A model generated the notes under the pieces. That model was not told where the DNA came from and did not search any database. It saw only the letters and a program-made list of their open reading frames with translations. From positions 59,743 to 123,742 of the forward strand of contig CAVOJU010000002.1 in the NCBI GenBank assembly GCA_963696315.1: 64,000 nt of DNA, given 5' to 3'. The translations under genes and the position numbers were made by a program. The stretch comes from CAWKEY01 sp963696315. Its GTDB lineage: Bacteria; Pseudomonadota; Gammaproteobacteria; Methylococcales; Methylomonadaceae. Shown piece after piece: positions 53,655-63,329 of this stretch (position 1 is the first letter of the stretch; the number at the start of each line of letters is the position of its first letter).

Positions 53655-55901
53655 TCAATGAACATTTTTGTGATATTGCTTTAGTAACTTATGCGTAATC
53701 CAAGCGATACCCAGCACTAAAGTTATCACCAGAATCAACCATTGCCAGGGATGCTTTGAAAAATGCCCGATCAAGTTTAAACGAACATTTTCATCACCCA
53801 AGGTAATGGTTTCTCCCTGCTGAATCGATTGAAAACGCTGGTTTTTGTCCCAAATAAAAACGTTGTCCTGCATCTGCTCCCATAAACCAGCCGAAAAGAG
53901 TTTATCCACGCCAGGATATAAGGCATTATCCACTTCACTCAGCAGAGCCAGCACTACACCGTTACCCTTTTCTGTCGGATAGGACATAAGCAAATATTTG
54001 TCTCCCAAGCCAGCGGTTTGCGTTACCACAATATTATCCTTCTTGAGATTAACCGATTTAGGCAAATCCTCGGTGCCGAACAAAACCCGTTCAACCCAGA
54101 CCAAGAAAGATTCTTCCGGTGTAATCGGATGCTCTTTGAATGCATGAGGAAAACTAATCGACTCACCTACCTTAACCGGGGCATGCTGAAATAATTCAGC
54201 CTGTTGCTTATCCACTTTGGCTTTGCCGATCAGGACGGTATTGCTTTTGTCGGGAATGTTGCCCTGGGTTACGCTCAGATCGAAAACGGGTGCGTGCTCT
54301 TTAACTGTCAAATTGGCAATTAATAGCCAAGCCGAAGCGATAGTATCGGAGGAAATATCCAGCAATTTGAAGGCTGTGTCGTCGGCCGAAGCGTTTTTCA
54401 CAAAAGGAAAGCCGGTTCTTTCCAGCAATGCCAGGTCAGGCAAAGTGGCTAACTTGCCGGCTTCCGGCAAAGTGATGATTGAATCACCGTTGATTTCCGC
54501 TACCAAATTTTGATTTTGATTGATCAAACATTGACCACTTTCCAATGGCGTCATCATCGATTGGAAAGTAAGGATATTCCCACCGGATTTAAAACTTCTC
54601 AGCGGCAATCTGACTTCATAATTATGGTAATGCGCACCATCGATTTCTTTCAGGCGGATAGCATGTACAAAAGTATCGTTCAAATACAGATTGATCACCG
54701 AATCCGAGCGTAGGGCGGCCCCATAGGCCAGGTTCAGATTAAGCTTAACCATACGGTCTTCGGTACTATAAATATCGGCGGGCAATCGGAATTCAAGTTT
54801 GCTTCTGTCATTCACCGAGTTAAGCAGAGTTTGCGTATAACCCAGACTAGAAAATGAGTAAGCAGCCCCTGGTACCAGTAATTTATCGGTTAAAATATCT
54901 GGACCATTGGGGACCTGCAGTGTTTTGAAGATTGTCTCTTTTTCATCAGGCAATGGCATATTCAAGGAAGCGAATGCCTGAACGGAAGTTTTTACTTCCT
55001 GATTATTATTGCCTGAAATAACTAAGATAAAATGACTAGGATTGTTAACCTGGCGAAATATGCCCAAATACGGACCTATAATGGCCTGATTAACGGCACT
55101 GGGTAATAACTCAGCTATCTGTTGTTTACTGCCAACGAGTACCGCGTCATTTTTCAGTACTGCAGGATCCAATTTAAAAACGATTTCCGAATTTCCCTCA
55201 GCAGGTTTTAGTGATGGCAGATATTTCTCATCTAGCGTCAAAGGCACATGCCTTAGGCGCAATTTGACGGCTTGGGCGATAACCGCGCCCCAGTACAAAT
55301 AATCATCGGAAACAGACTGCTCCCCCCTAATCACAGTCAACGCATATCCATTCATGCGGTCATTGATTAAAGAATTTAATTCCGATAACTTCTCAACCAC
55401 CGGTTCCGCTTGATAATTCAGCGTCAGGGTGGATTTTACGGTGTTAATTGTCGTCCATAGTTCCGGGGCGCTCCAGTCCTCACATTCGTCATCGGTATAA
55501 TGCTGTGCAGCCCTAAAGCTAATAGTGTTATATCCTTGTCTTAAAAATTCTGGTTCGATTTGAAACTTGACCTCGGTGTTGAAATTTATCGGGTCGAGTT
55601 TAATCTGTCCAACCACAAAATCATTTACATAAACTATTAGTTGCGAACGATTACGTATTAAGGCATTCGAATTAGTCAACGCTAAATTGAGCGTGGCGGA
55701 TAAAGGTTTTATTCTGTCAGCAATGGGGAAACTAATATCGTACTGACCAGAAGCATTGCGCAAGGTCATTGCTTCATTTCTAAGCATAAACTTGCTAATG
55801 GGAATGCTATTACTAGTAACAGCCAACTCCGCAGCAGCTTGCCCGTTACCGTAATAAAACAAGCTTAAAAAACAAAGCAAAAAAACATCTAATTTACGCA
55901 T
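53655..55901 (-). CDS. bcsB: Cellulose synthase regulatory subunit BcsB
   Basis: A 748-residue periplasmic protein with a signal peptide (VFLLCFLSLFYYGNGQAAA) and a C-terminal membrane anchor (HPWQWLILVITLVLGIAWIT). Two carbohydrate-binding/flavodoxin-like modules are indicated by MTLRNASGQYDISFPIADRI and the DDECEDWSAPELWTTI region; the latter contains the conserved Cys-Glu-Asp-Trp. BcsB guides the nascent glucan and anchors the synthase. It overlaps bcsA by 8 bases. Confidence 0.92.
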   Translation of the reverse strand: MRKLDVFLLCFLSLFYYGNGQAAAELAVTSNSIPISKFMLRNEAMTLRNASGQYDISFPIADRIKPLSATLNLALTNSNALIRNRSQLIVYVNDFVVGQIKLDPINFNTEVKFQIEPEFLRQGYNTISFRAAQHYTDDECEDWSAPELWTTINTVKSTLTLNYQAEPVVEKLSELNSLINDRMNGYALTVIRGEQSVSDDYLYWGAVIAQAVKLRLRHVPLTLDEKYLPSLKPAEGNSEIVFKLDPAVLKNDAVLVGSKQQIAELLPSAVNQAIIGPYLGIFRQVNNPSHFILVISGNNNQEVKTSVQAFASLNMPLPDEKETIFKTLQVPNGPDILTDKLLVPGAAYSFSSLGYTQTLLNSVNDRSKLEFRLPADIYSTEDRMVKLNLNLAYGAALRSDSVINLYLNDTFVHAIRLKEIDGAHYHNYEVRLPLRSFKSGGNILTFQSMMTPLESGQCLINQNQNLVAEINGDSIITLPEAGKLATLPDLALLERTGFPFVKNASADDTAFKLLDISSDTIASAWLLIANLTVKEHAPVFDLSVTQGNIPDKSNTVLIGKAKVDKQQAELFQHAPVKVGESISFPHAFKEHPITPEESFLVWVERVLFGTEDLPKSVNLKKDNIVVTQTAGLGDKYLLMSYPTEKGNGVVLALLSEVDNALYPGVDKLFSAGLWEQMQDNVFIWDKNQRFQSIQQGETITLGDENVRLNLIGHFSKHPWQWLILVITLVLGIAWITHKLLKQYHKNVH

Positions 55902-58218
55902 AATCTTTAACTTTGGTGAATAATTTAACAGCGAGTTTTATATGACTAAACCCATAATAAAGCCCTGTTTTGGTCATGATAAATATAGTTTTGATCAAGC
56001 CTGGATCTTGTCCGGCAAGTTCCTGGACTTCAAGCCACCTGGAACTATCGCCATGCACGAAACGAACAACATTACGAAAATCGTCGATATTCGCACATTT
56101 AAAACGTATGCCGTAACTACACCCCTCGCCCTCTTGCAGTCGATTGACCATTTCAATATTAAGAGGTTTTTGAGCGGGGAAGCGAGGATCGGTAATGTCT
56201 AGCCGGCAATTATAAGGACTGTATGCTCCATCCAAAATTGTGCTGATAAAAATTTTTCCGCCACTTGTGGATAGGTCGTTGATGGTGACATCTACACCCC
56301 GCTCATTGGCTTCGTCACCAGAGTTTAACAGCAAATTGGCGTTGATTTTTACCGGTATGCGTGAATTAACTCGACGTTCACTTGCCGACAGGTCGTTGAT
56401 GGTGACATCTACACGCCGTTCATTGACTTCGTCATCAGTTTTTAACCGCAAATTGGCGGTGATTTTTACCGGTATGCGTGGATGAACTCGACGTTGTTTG
56501 TGCTCATAAAGCACGCCAAGTACGGATAGTAACAATAGCAAATTAAAACAGGCCCAAAATATAGTGATGGTAATCAACGATTGCTCTTGTGGATATTCGA
56601 AATAACGCCAAATACCGCAAAGAATTTGTAACAAGATAATCGCAATCGTCCAATAAAACGGTTTCGAAAGGGGTGAAATGAAATCTTCCTCTACTGTCTC
56701 CATTTTCGGCGTCACCGCAAATTTCGGCTTCTTTGGATTTTTTAGCACCGCCCACACTGCTCTCAACGAAAACATGGTTTGCAGAATTTCATAAATTTCG
56801 GATAAAAATATCCATCTAACTTTACTGAACAAATAGTGATTGGTTAACGTCAACGCCAAAAGGTATGGCAAGGTATAAGAAAAAAATTCTACAGCGTTGA
56901 CGTTATAGATCTTCAGACCAAACAGTAAGAATAATCCTGGTGAAATCAAATAAATAATCCGTGCAAATGGAAAAAACCAAAACAGCATATTGGATAAATA
57001 ACTGACCCTTTGCCAAATACTTAGATTTGGCAACATTAGCGGGTTATGGAAGATTAAATTTTGCACCATACCCTGGGCCCAGCGGATACGCTGAATGATG
57101 AAACTACTGAACGTCTCGGGCTGTAAACCTGATATCAATGGATGCATCAAATACTGCGATTTCCAGCCCCGACTATGTAGTAAGAGTGCCGTCTCGGAAT
57201 CTTCAGTAATGGTTTTACCCCTAAAACCCCCCACTTCATCAATAGCTTTGCGCCGTAAAACTGCTGCTGAACCGCAGAAAAATGAAGACTGCCAGAAATC
57301 CAATCCTAATTGAATCGCACCATAAAACATTAAATTTTCTGCCGGCATCCGCTGAAAAAGATTGAGATTTTTTTCCAGCGGATCGGGATTGATAAAAAAA
57401 TGAGGGGTTTGAACCAAGAATGTTTTTTCATCTTGGATAAAGGCGCCAACGGTTTTCTTTAAAATGTCGACCGCTGGCGCATGATCAGCGTCCAAAACCA
57501 AAATCAACTCACCGGTTATATGTGCCAATGCAGCGTTCATGTTGCCAGCCTTGGCAAAATTGTTATCTTTGCGACTGAGATAGTGGATATTCAGACTTGC
57601 ACATAAATCTTGCAAAGATTGTTGCCGATGCTTCGCTATCAAACGTGATTGATAGTCAGCGGCATGTAATTTTTGTTCGGTAGCACCATCATCTAATAGA
57701 TAAATTCTCAGCTTGTTCTCTGGATAATCAATATTGCTCGCCGCAGACAGAGTGATTTTCACCAAGTCCACTGGTTCGTTATAACTAGGAATGATGACAT
57801 CCACCGTCGGCCACAACCCGACTTGATCAGGAAGAGGCACAGAACGCCTCTGCAAGGGCCTGACATTTACAAAAGCGCTAAGAAAAAACATCAGTCCACC
57901 GTATACTTCAGCAGTAAATAGCGCAATGGAGCCCGCAAAACTAAATAATCCCTGATATTCCAGGGTATAGAGCGACCGCCAAAAGAAGTAGCGCAACACA
58001 ATAAAACTGCTTAGCGCCAGAAACAAAACCCGCCAAAAACCTTTGCGCCTGATGTACCTGAGAATTATTAAAAAAAAGATAATAAAACCAGAAATATAAC
58101 CTTGTACGGTATAGTCTATGCGCAGACTAGAAAAATACAGCATACTTCCGGACAGAATAAAAAATAGTAGGTAATAACTCAAATCAGGTCTGATAATTTC
58201 GGCATGACTGTATTTCAT
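55894..58218 (-). CDS. bcsA: Cellulose synthase catalytic subunit BcsA with duplicated PilZ segment
   Basis: A 774-residue GT2 processive synthase. N-terminal helices, then the catalytic domain: DDGAT at 176-180, the DxD DADHA at 243-247, the base motif TED at 338-340, and QRIRW at 376-380, then more helices and a PilZ domain. PilZ binding residues are RxxxR and DxSxxG. A 39-residue block is present twice in tandem (about 572-610 and 611-649): the first copy has RVHPR but ends DLSASE, the second has RVNSR and ends DLSTSG. It polymerises UDP-glucose and is activated by c-di-GMP. First gene of bcsA-B-Z-C; promoter in 58219-58811. Confidence 0.93.
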   Translation of the reverse strand: MKYSHAEIIRPDLSYYLLFFILSGSMLYFSSLRIDYTVQGYISGFIIFFLIILRYIRRKGFWRVLFLALSSFIVLRYFFWRSLYTLEYQGLFSFAGSIALFTAEVYGGLMFFLSAFVNVRPLQRRSVPLPDQVGLWPTVDVIIPSYNEPVDLVKITLSAASNIDYPENKLRIYLLDDGATEQKLHAADYQSRLIAKHRQQSLQDLCASLNIHYLSRKDNNFAKAGNMNAALAHITGELILVLDADHAPAVDILKKTVGAFIQDEKTFLVQTPHFFINPDPLEKNLNLFQRMPAENLMFYGAIQLGLDFWQSSFFCGSAAVLRRKAIDEVGGFRGKTITEDSETALLLHSRGWKSQYLMHPLISGLQPETFSSFIIQRIRWAQGMVQNLIFHNPLMLPNLSIWQRVSYLSNMLFWFFPFARIIYLISPGLFLLFGLKIYNVNAVEFFSYTLPYLLALTLTNHYLFSKVRWIFLSEIYEILQTMFSLRAVWAVLKNPKKPKFAVTPKMETVEEDFISPLSKPFYWTIAIILLQILCGIWRYFEYPQEQSLITITIFWACFNLLLLLSVLGVLYEHKQRRVHPRIPVKITANLRLKTDDEVNERRVDVTINDLSASERRVNSRIPVKINANLLLNSGDEANERGVDVTINDLSTSGGKIFISTILDGAYSPYNCRLDITDPRFPAQKPLNIEMVNRLQEGEGCSYGIRFKCANIDDFRNVVRFVHGDSSRWLEVQELAGQDPGLIKTIFIMTKTGLYYGFSHIKLAVKLFTKVKDYA
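56273..56506 (-). repeat. Tandem 117-base duplication inside bcsA
   Basis: Two direct copies of 117 bases (56273-56389 and 56390-56506), exactly 39 codons, encode the start of the PilZ domain twice. By eye about 10 differences occur in the first 108 bases, so the duplication is fairly recent and the frame is kept. Confidence 0.9.
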
Positions 58219-58811
58219 AAAATAGGCTTTTTCACCAATGACAAGTTAGAGTTTAATTTAATTATTTAAATGCGGGCGCTTTTTACTAAAGACAACGATT
58301 TAATCTATAAAAAAAGTTGATGCCTTGGTTTTTATGATTGCTACATTTACTTTATTCAAGCAATCGTTATTATATCGGCAACACTTTAACTAAAGGTAAA
58401 ATCGTAAACAAAACTTGTACAATTGAGTTGCTGAAGATCTGAATCTGATAATTAACATCAGCGGAAATAGCAACATCCACCCGACCGCTGGAACAGGAGC
58501 TGAAGCCGAAACAAATGGCACGTTGTGCATTTAGCCTGTAAATTCAGCGGCCATCCAATTTAATGACCCCAGAATTACTCCCATCTGAGTGAAAAAACGT
58601 ATACTTTCTCAAGACGCAACCCTCTGATTTACAGTGCTTTTCGTTATTCCAAAATTGTACGCTTTCAAAGTAAGATAGGAGTAGTTTGGATAAAAAACAA
58701 CAAAGTTTTCATAAATGATAGACTACTTTTTAAGCTAATGTTTTAAAAAACTCTTTCCCTAACTAACACCACCTAACTTTTTGATTATCTGACAGCAAGC
58801 AAGGTAAATTC
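58219..58811. other. Region upstream of bcsA
   Basis: About 590 AT-rich bases before the bcsA start. They must contain its leftward promoter. No coding frame, hairpin or recognised operator stands out; the far end abuts the stop codon of the interrupted dioxygenase relic (58812). Confidence 0.35.
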
Positions 58812-58852
58812 TTATATTCTGCCCTTAACACCCTCTTCCAGACTTGCCGCAT
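58812..58852 (-). pseudogene. 3' end of the dioxygenase relic cut off by the insertion sequence
   Basis: On the minus strand these bases read AASLEEGVKGRI followed by a stop. They continue the frame that ends at the other side of the insertion sequence (ENVALLTHAA at about 60250), which shows that the element split one gene. The 7-base GCCGCAT at 58846-58852 is repeated at the far side. Confidence 0.55.
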
Positions 58853-60239
58853 AGGGTGCGGCCTAAACTTGATGTCATTTCTAGAATTATGCTATAACAC
58901 GCTGAAAATAAATTACGATGGTTATTTCAGTCATGGCAAAGATCATTGCACGTCAGGGAAACGAACTGACGATACAGGTTAAAGTCACTATAGAAGGCTC
59001 ACTTTTAGATGCCGAAAATATGATTCAAAACGCTTGTAACGAAGTGGGGCTTTTAGCGACCGAGGAAGCCTTGAAGAATTTTGACACCGATGGCAGTCCG
59101 CTTGCAACCGGGGCCATAAAATGGACCGCCAAGCCGCCGAGTGAAAAAAAATATCAAACCCCTTATGGGGTCGTGGAGGTCACCCGTTATACCTATCAAA
59201 CCTCGAAAGGCGGCAAGGTTTGGTGTCCACTGGAAGAGCGTGCGCGCATCATTCGAGGTGGCACCCCGAGGTTAGCGAAGCAACTCGCACATAAATATGC
59301 CCATATGAATGCGCAAGCGGTCTGTCAGGATTTTGAAGCCAACCACAACCGGAAAATCACGAAATCTTACGTCCAAAATATGGCGGATTGGGTGGGTGGC
59401 ATTGCACAGGCCAGAGAAGAAGACTGGATTTATACCTTGCCCGAATTAGAAGCGGACGTAGCGACCCTGGTCTTCAGTATGGATGGCGCCTATATTTTGA
59501 TGCAAGAAGACGGATGGCGTGAAGCGATGGTGGGCACCCTATCCTGCTATGATGCCGAAGGCAACCGCTTGCACAGTCTTTATCTGGGGGCGCCGCCGGA
59601 ATATGGCAAGGACACCTTTAAGCAACGCTTTGAAAAGGAAATCCAGCGCATCAAAGCCCGTTATCCTGATGCGCTTTATCTGGGCATTGCCGATGGTGCT
59701 AAAGATAATTGGTCGTTTTTGACGCCCCACACCGATCGTCAATTAGTGGATTTTTACCATGTCACGGAATATCTCAGCAAAGTCGCTTATGCCGCTTTCC
59801 CTCAGAAAACAGGCAAGCCACTCAGAGGGAAGTGGCTGTCGGATCGATGCCATCAACTTAAGCATGAAGTGGGTGCCGCAGCAAAGTTAATTGATGAAAT
59901 GGAGGCGTTGAACCAACGAAAAGGGTTGCCCAAGGCCATTAAAGACGATTTGACTCAAGCCTTGACCTACTTTAGCAATCATCAGCAGCGAATGAATTAT
60001 GCGGCACATACTGCTCATCAGTTACCGATTGGTTCAGGGGTGACTGAGGCCGCTTGTAAAACCTTGGTCAAGCAGCGTTTATGTTGTTCAGGTATGCGCT
60101 GGAAAAATCAAGGCGCAGGCATTTTATTAAGCTTAAGAAGTCTTGTCCAATCAGGTGATCGATGGGATCAATTTTGGCATAAGATTAATCAATATGGCGC
60201 ACAATGCTCTATTTGATACATTATACTGAGGCCTCACCC
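58853..60239 (+). mobile_element. ISKra4-family insertion sequence
   Basis: About 1.39 kb. Ends carry imperfect inverted repeats GGGTGCGGCCT (58854-58864) and AGGCCTCACCC (60229-60239). GCCGCAT occurs directly outside both ends (58846-58852 and 60240-60246, with another copy at 60247-60253), a candidate target-site duplication. It contains one transposase gene, and it splits an already degenerate dioxygenase gene on the opposite strand. Ends are set by eye and may be off by a base. Confidence 0.75.
58933..60216 (+). CDS. ISKra4-family transposase
   Basis: A 427-residue DDE-type transposase. The N-terminal part has KPPSEKKYQTPYGVVEVTRY typical of ISKra4 proteins; the catalytic aspartates are in VFSMDGAYILM and LGIADGAKDNW; and the C-terminal part contains PIGSGVTEAACKTLVKQRLC with the catalytic glutamate, then SGMRWKNQGAGILLSLR. 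The start could also be ATG 58918. Full length and undamaged, so the element may still be mobile. Confidence 0.88.
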   Translation: MAKIIARQGNELTIQVKVTIEGSLLDAENMIQNACNEVGLLATEEALKNFDTDGSPLATGAIKWTAKPPSEKKYQTPYGVVEVTRYTYQTSKGGKVWCPLEERARIIRGGTPRLAKQLAHKYAHMNAQAVCQDFEANHNRKITKSYVQNMADWVGGIAQAREEDWIYTLPELEADVATLVFSMDGAYILMQEDGWREAMVGTLSCYDAEGNRLHSLYLGAPPEYGKDTFKQRFEKEIQRIKARYPDALYLGIADGAKDNWSFLTPHTDRQLVDFYHVTEYLSKVAYAAFPQKTGKPLRGKWLSDRCHQLKHEVGAAAKLIDEMEALNQRKGLPKAIKDDLTQALTYFSNHQQRMNYAAHTAHQLPIGSGVTEAACKTLVKQRLCCSGMRWKNQGAGILLSLRSLVQSGDRWDQFWHKINQYGAQCSI

Positions 60240-60820
60240 GCCGCATGCCGCATGAGTCAGCAAAGCCACGTTTTCGCTGGTAAAGAAGCCTTCAAACTAA
60301 CCAAACCGTTGCACGTATTCGATAATCAATGATGAAAAATCAGACGCCGAGGAAAAAATCTGCTTCAGACCTTCCTCGCGCGAACCGACTGTGCCCAACA
60401 AGAAACCTTTACTTAGCGTGGCGATGGCTTAGACGCTGATCGATGTTCTTCCGGCCATATGATTTGCCCGTCTTTCACCTCACTCGCAATGTGATGCAAA
60501 CGTAGGCCATAATTGCGAACGAAAGTTTCGGTCGGGCTGGGCAATTTATCCAGATGACTGACACAGTAGGGATGATTATTGGCGGTGAATACCTTCACCG
60601 GACTCACAGTCTCCGGTAACTGCCCCAATAGTAATGACTGCACAATGCCATTCCCGAATAGGATTACGGTTGCGGCCACTTGTACCCAACACGACCTAAA
60701 GTGCGCACCTGGCCCAGCGGTTTATCGGCGCCGGCTGCCGGAGCGCTGCGTGGCATCAGGGGATGATTGCCATAAAATAGATTGGGAAATGGCGTTGAAA
60801 TTCCTATCCATCTAAGTAAT
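60240..60820 (-). pseudogene. Degenerate VOC/4-hydroxyphenylpyruvate-dioxygenase-like gene
   Basis: Reading leftward across at least three frame changes gives STPFPNLFYGNHPLMPRSAP, PLGQVRTLGRVGYK, VKVFTANNHPYCVSHLDKLP, TETFVRNYGLRLHHIASEVK with the metal-ligand HHIA motif, then LSKGFLLGTVGSREEGLKQI and SDFSSLIIEYVQRFG, a TAG, and FEGFFTSENVALLTHAA up to the insertion sequence. HHIA and the C-terminal IEYVQRFG-FEGFFT pattern suggest a VOC-fold non-heme iron dioxygenase related to HPPD. Several indels plus an internal stop show that the gene was decayed in addition to being interrupted. Family assignment is by eye. Confidence 0.5.
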
Positions 60821-60946
60821 TGTACGAATAGATATTTATTTCACAAAAATAAACAATGTCATTATTGAATTGCGGGCAGTTTGGATTTAATTGTAATAGC
60901 TCAAATGGCTGCCATTCAAAAATAACCACAAATTATGGAGAAAGCT

Positions 60947-62764
60947 ATGAGTACGTTTAAATGGGTAAGTTTGATTGCTATGGTTAATTTAGCGGTTTAT
61001 TCCCTTCCGGCTCAATCTCTGGAGGGGGCTTATACGGGCGGTGAGGCTGATTTTGTATCGGGAGAGATTATAGTCAAAATGAAGCCTGCGATTACTCTAA
61101 AGGCGACAGATTTATCTGCCCTGGGTATTCAGCGGGAAGATCAAGTTACCTCAGGTGGCGAGATTATTTACCGTATTCAGCCTTCGATCATGGGGCCGCT
61201 TTCGGCGGCCAAGGCAAAAGATCGGACGATGGAGACGGTTGAAAAGCTCAAACAACGGCCTGATGTTGAATATGCGCAACCGAACTACATCCTTCATATT
61301 ATGAAAACCCCGAACGACTCGCTCTATCCAAAGCAGTGGCATTATTTTAATAACGGTTCGGGAGCGGGAGAATCCTTAGGCGGCATCGATTTACCTAAAG
61401 CGTGGGATACCAGCACGGGCAGTCAAAGCGTAGTGGTATCGGTGATTGATACCGGTATTCTGCCTAATCATGAAGACATTGTCGGATCGCCTAACCTAGT
61501 TTCCGGCTATGACATGATCAGCGATGCTTCCCGTGCCAACGACGGAAACGGTCGTGATAACGACGCCACCGACACCGGAGATGCCATAGCGCAGGGCGAG
61601 TGCGGTTCTGGGCAGCCTTCGCAGCCGCAACCCAATAGCTGGCATGGCAGTCATGTCGCGGGAACAATTGGTGCCGGCAAGACCGACAACAACTTGGGCG
61701 TTGCCGGTATCAACTGGAATGTCAAGGTGCAAGCGGTGCGCGTTCTGGGTAAATGCGGGGGCTCGACGTCGGATATCAACGACGGCATCCGTTGGGCCGC
61801 AGGTCTCAGTGTGCCGGGTGCTCCAACCAATCCAACGCCCGCCAAGGTCATCAATATGAGCCTAGGCGGGGCCCAGCCTTGCTCACAATCGCCTTCGACT
61901 CAATCGGCGATCAATGATGCCGTGGCAAAAGGTGTCACTGTAGTTGTTGCCGCAGGAAATGATGGAAAAGATGCGGCAGGGTACCTGCCAGCAGGCTGCA
62001 ATAACGTGATTGCCGTTGCTGCCAGCGATCCTAAAGGCCAGCTGACATCTTATTCAAACTTCGGAAATACAGTTGAAATCATCGCGCCCGGTGGATTGCA
62101 CAAAGGTTGCTCCATACCGGCAGACGGGATATTAAGTACGGTAGGCAATGATAATCAGAGTAACTGTGCTGTCGGCAATGCCTATGCCTATTACAATGGC
62201 ACGTCCATGGCGGCCCCTCACGTAGCCGGTGTTGCAGCTTTGTGGCTGGCGACAGACGCGACATTGACTCCCAGCAAATTACTAACAGAACTCCAGGCAG
62301 CGGCTCGGCCAAGAAATTCAACGCAATGTCCCAAACCTTGTGGAGCGGGTCTACTGAGCGCCGTGCGTAAAAATGGCACGCCTCCTCCCCCAACTCCAGG
62401 CATTGATGTGAGTCTGGCATTTGATCCTGATAAGTCCAGCTATGCACTTGGCGAAACAGCCAAAGCTCGTGCGTTGGTGAACATGAGCGGCACGCCGCAA
62501 GCGGGAAAAACTATCCAATTCAGCTCTGACAATACCAGCGTGGCCTCAGTCTCTCCAAGCTCTGCCGGAACCAATGTTCAAGGCCAGGCAGAAGCCACTA
62601 TCAGCGCTAATGGCCCAGGACAAGCCATTATCACTGCCGAAGCCGATGGCAAAAAGGTTCAAAAAACTTTTCAGGTGCCGGATCTGTCATGGACAGGGCT
62701 CGCTATACTCTTGACGGGTATTATAGGTGTCGGACTAGTCCGCAGCAGAACGGTATCATTGTAA
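60947..62764 (+). CDS. S8 subtilisin-like protease with CTERM-type sorting tail
   Basis: A 605-residue exported protease. Start chosen at ATG 60947, with GGAG 6 bases upstream. Signal peptide, then an I9-like propeptide (VSGEIIVKMKP ... DVEYAQPNYI), catalytic Asp168 (VIDTGILPNHED), His233 (SWHGSHVAGTIG) and Ser420 (NGTSMAAPHVAG), a bacterial Ig-like domain (about 475-570), and a C-terminal tail VPDLSWTGLAILLTGIIGVG ending in RSR. The motif-helix-basic layout is that of exosortase substrates; VPDLSWTG resembles the IPTLxxWG tail recognised by exosortase H. The exosortase gene follows after 16 bases, so this is probably its dedicated substrate (inference). Confidence 0.87.
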   Translation: MSTFKWVSLIAMVNLAVYSLPAQSLEGAYTGGEADFVSGEIIVKMKPAITLKATDLSALGIQREDQVTSGGEIIYRIQPSIMGPLSAAKAKDRTMETVEKLKQRPDVEYAQPNYILHIMKTPNDSLYPKQWHYFNNGSGAGESLGGIDLPKAWDTSTGSQSVVVSVIDTGILPNHEDIVGSPNLVSGYDMISDASRANDGNGRDNDATDTGDAIAQGECGSGQPSQPQPNSWHGSHVAGTIGAGKTDNNLGVAGINWNVKVQAVRVLGKCGGSTSDINDGIRWAAGLSVPGAPTNPTPAKVINMSLGGAQPCSQSPSTQSAINDAVAKGVTVVVAAGNDGKDAAGYLPAGCNNVIAVAASDPKGQLTSYSNFGNTVEIIAPGGLHKGCSIPADGILSTVGNDNQSNCAVGNAYAYYNGTSMAAPHVAGVAALWLATDATLTPSKLLTELQAAARPRNSTQCPKPCGAGLLSAVRKNGTPPPPTPGIDVSLAFDPDKSSYALGETAKARALVNMSGTPQAGKTIQFSSDNTSVASVSPSSAGTNVQGQAEATISANGPGQAIITAEADGKKVQKTFQVPDLSWTGLAILLTGIIGVGLVRSRTVSL

Positions 62765-62780
62765 GCATTGAGGCAATCCA

Positions 62781-63329
62781 ATGTCGGTGTTGAAGCGGCT
62801 AAATTTTCGTTTCGCTGAGATTATGTTGATCTATGGCGGGGTTGTTTTCCTGGTTTACCGCGATGAGATGCTGGGTTCTTTCCTGGCGCCTTTCGCGGAA
62901 TGGACAACATCAATTATATGCGCGCTGATGCGGCAGGTTGGCATGGAAGTGTTGCGAGACCGGGCGGTCTTAACTCACCCCGGTGGTTTTGCCTACGAAA
63001 TTGCATACACCTGTACAGGGCTTTTGCCGGCGGCTACTTTTATTGTTTGCGTATTTGCCTATCCAGGAACCCTGCGTAACAAGTGGGTAGGAGTAGCGTT
63101 TGGCGTACCGGCCTTGTTGGCGGTGAACTACGTACGTCTCATTAATCTTTTTTACATAGGCGTCAGTTTCCCAGGCGCATTTGAATTAGCCCATGAGGTA
63201 CTTTGGGAAGGGCTCCTTGCGGTATTTTTTATTGCTTTCTGGATGGGTTGGATAGACTGGTCAAATAATCGCCAGAACGACAAAACAGAAAGGGACACGG
63301 ACCGGATGATAGGTAGTGAACAACTATGA
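62781..63329 (+). CDS. Exosortase/archaeosortase family transpeptidase (XrtH-like)
   Basis: A 182-residue polytopic membrane protein with the exosortase catalytic triad: Cys78 in IAYTCTGLLPAATF, Arg119 in AVNYVRLINLFYIG, and His138 in AFELAHEVLWEG. Exosortases cleave CTERM tails and transfer or release the protein at the cell surface. The short length and the neighbouring IPTL-like substrate suggest the H type. It sits between the S8 protease (16-base gap) and the next gene (ATGA overlap), giving a compact three-gene operon. The C-terminus is polar (NNRQNDKTERDTDRM). Confidence 0.88.
   Translation: MSVLKRLNFRFAEIMLIYGGVVFLVYRDEMLGSFLAPFAEWTTSIICALMRQVGMEVLRDRAVLTHPGGFAYEIAYTCTGLLPAATFIVCVFAYPGTLRNKWVGVAFGVPALLAVNYVRLINLFYIGVSFPGAFELAHEVLWEGLLAVFFIAFWMGWIDWSNNRQNDKTERDTDRMIGSEQL

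Noticed and set aside
56240..56510. Direct repeats in bcsA as a possible CRISPR-like array
   Set aside because: Only two copies, 117 bases each, in frame and without spacers; it is a coding tandem duplication.
60579..60815. Rightward 78-codon frame opposite the dioxygenase relic
   Set aside because: It lies antisense to sequence that clearly derives from a leftward gene.
62650..62764. Calling the protease tail a classical PEP-CTERM signal
   Set aside because: There is no VPEP motif; the VPDLSWTG motif fits the IPTL-type tail better.
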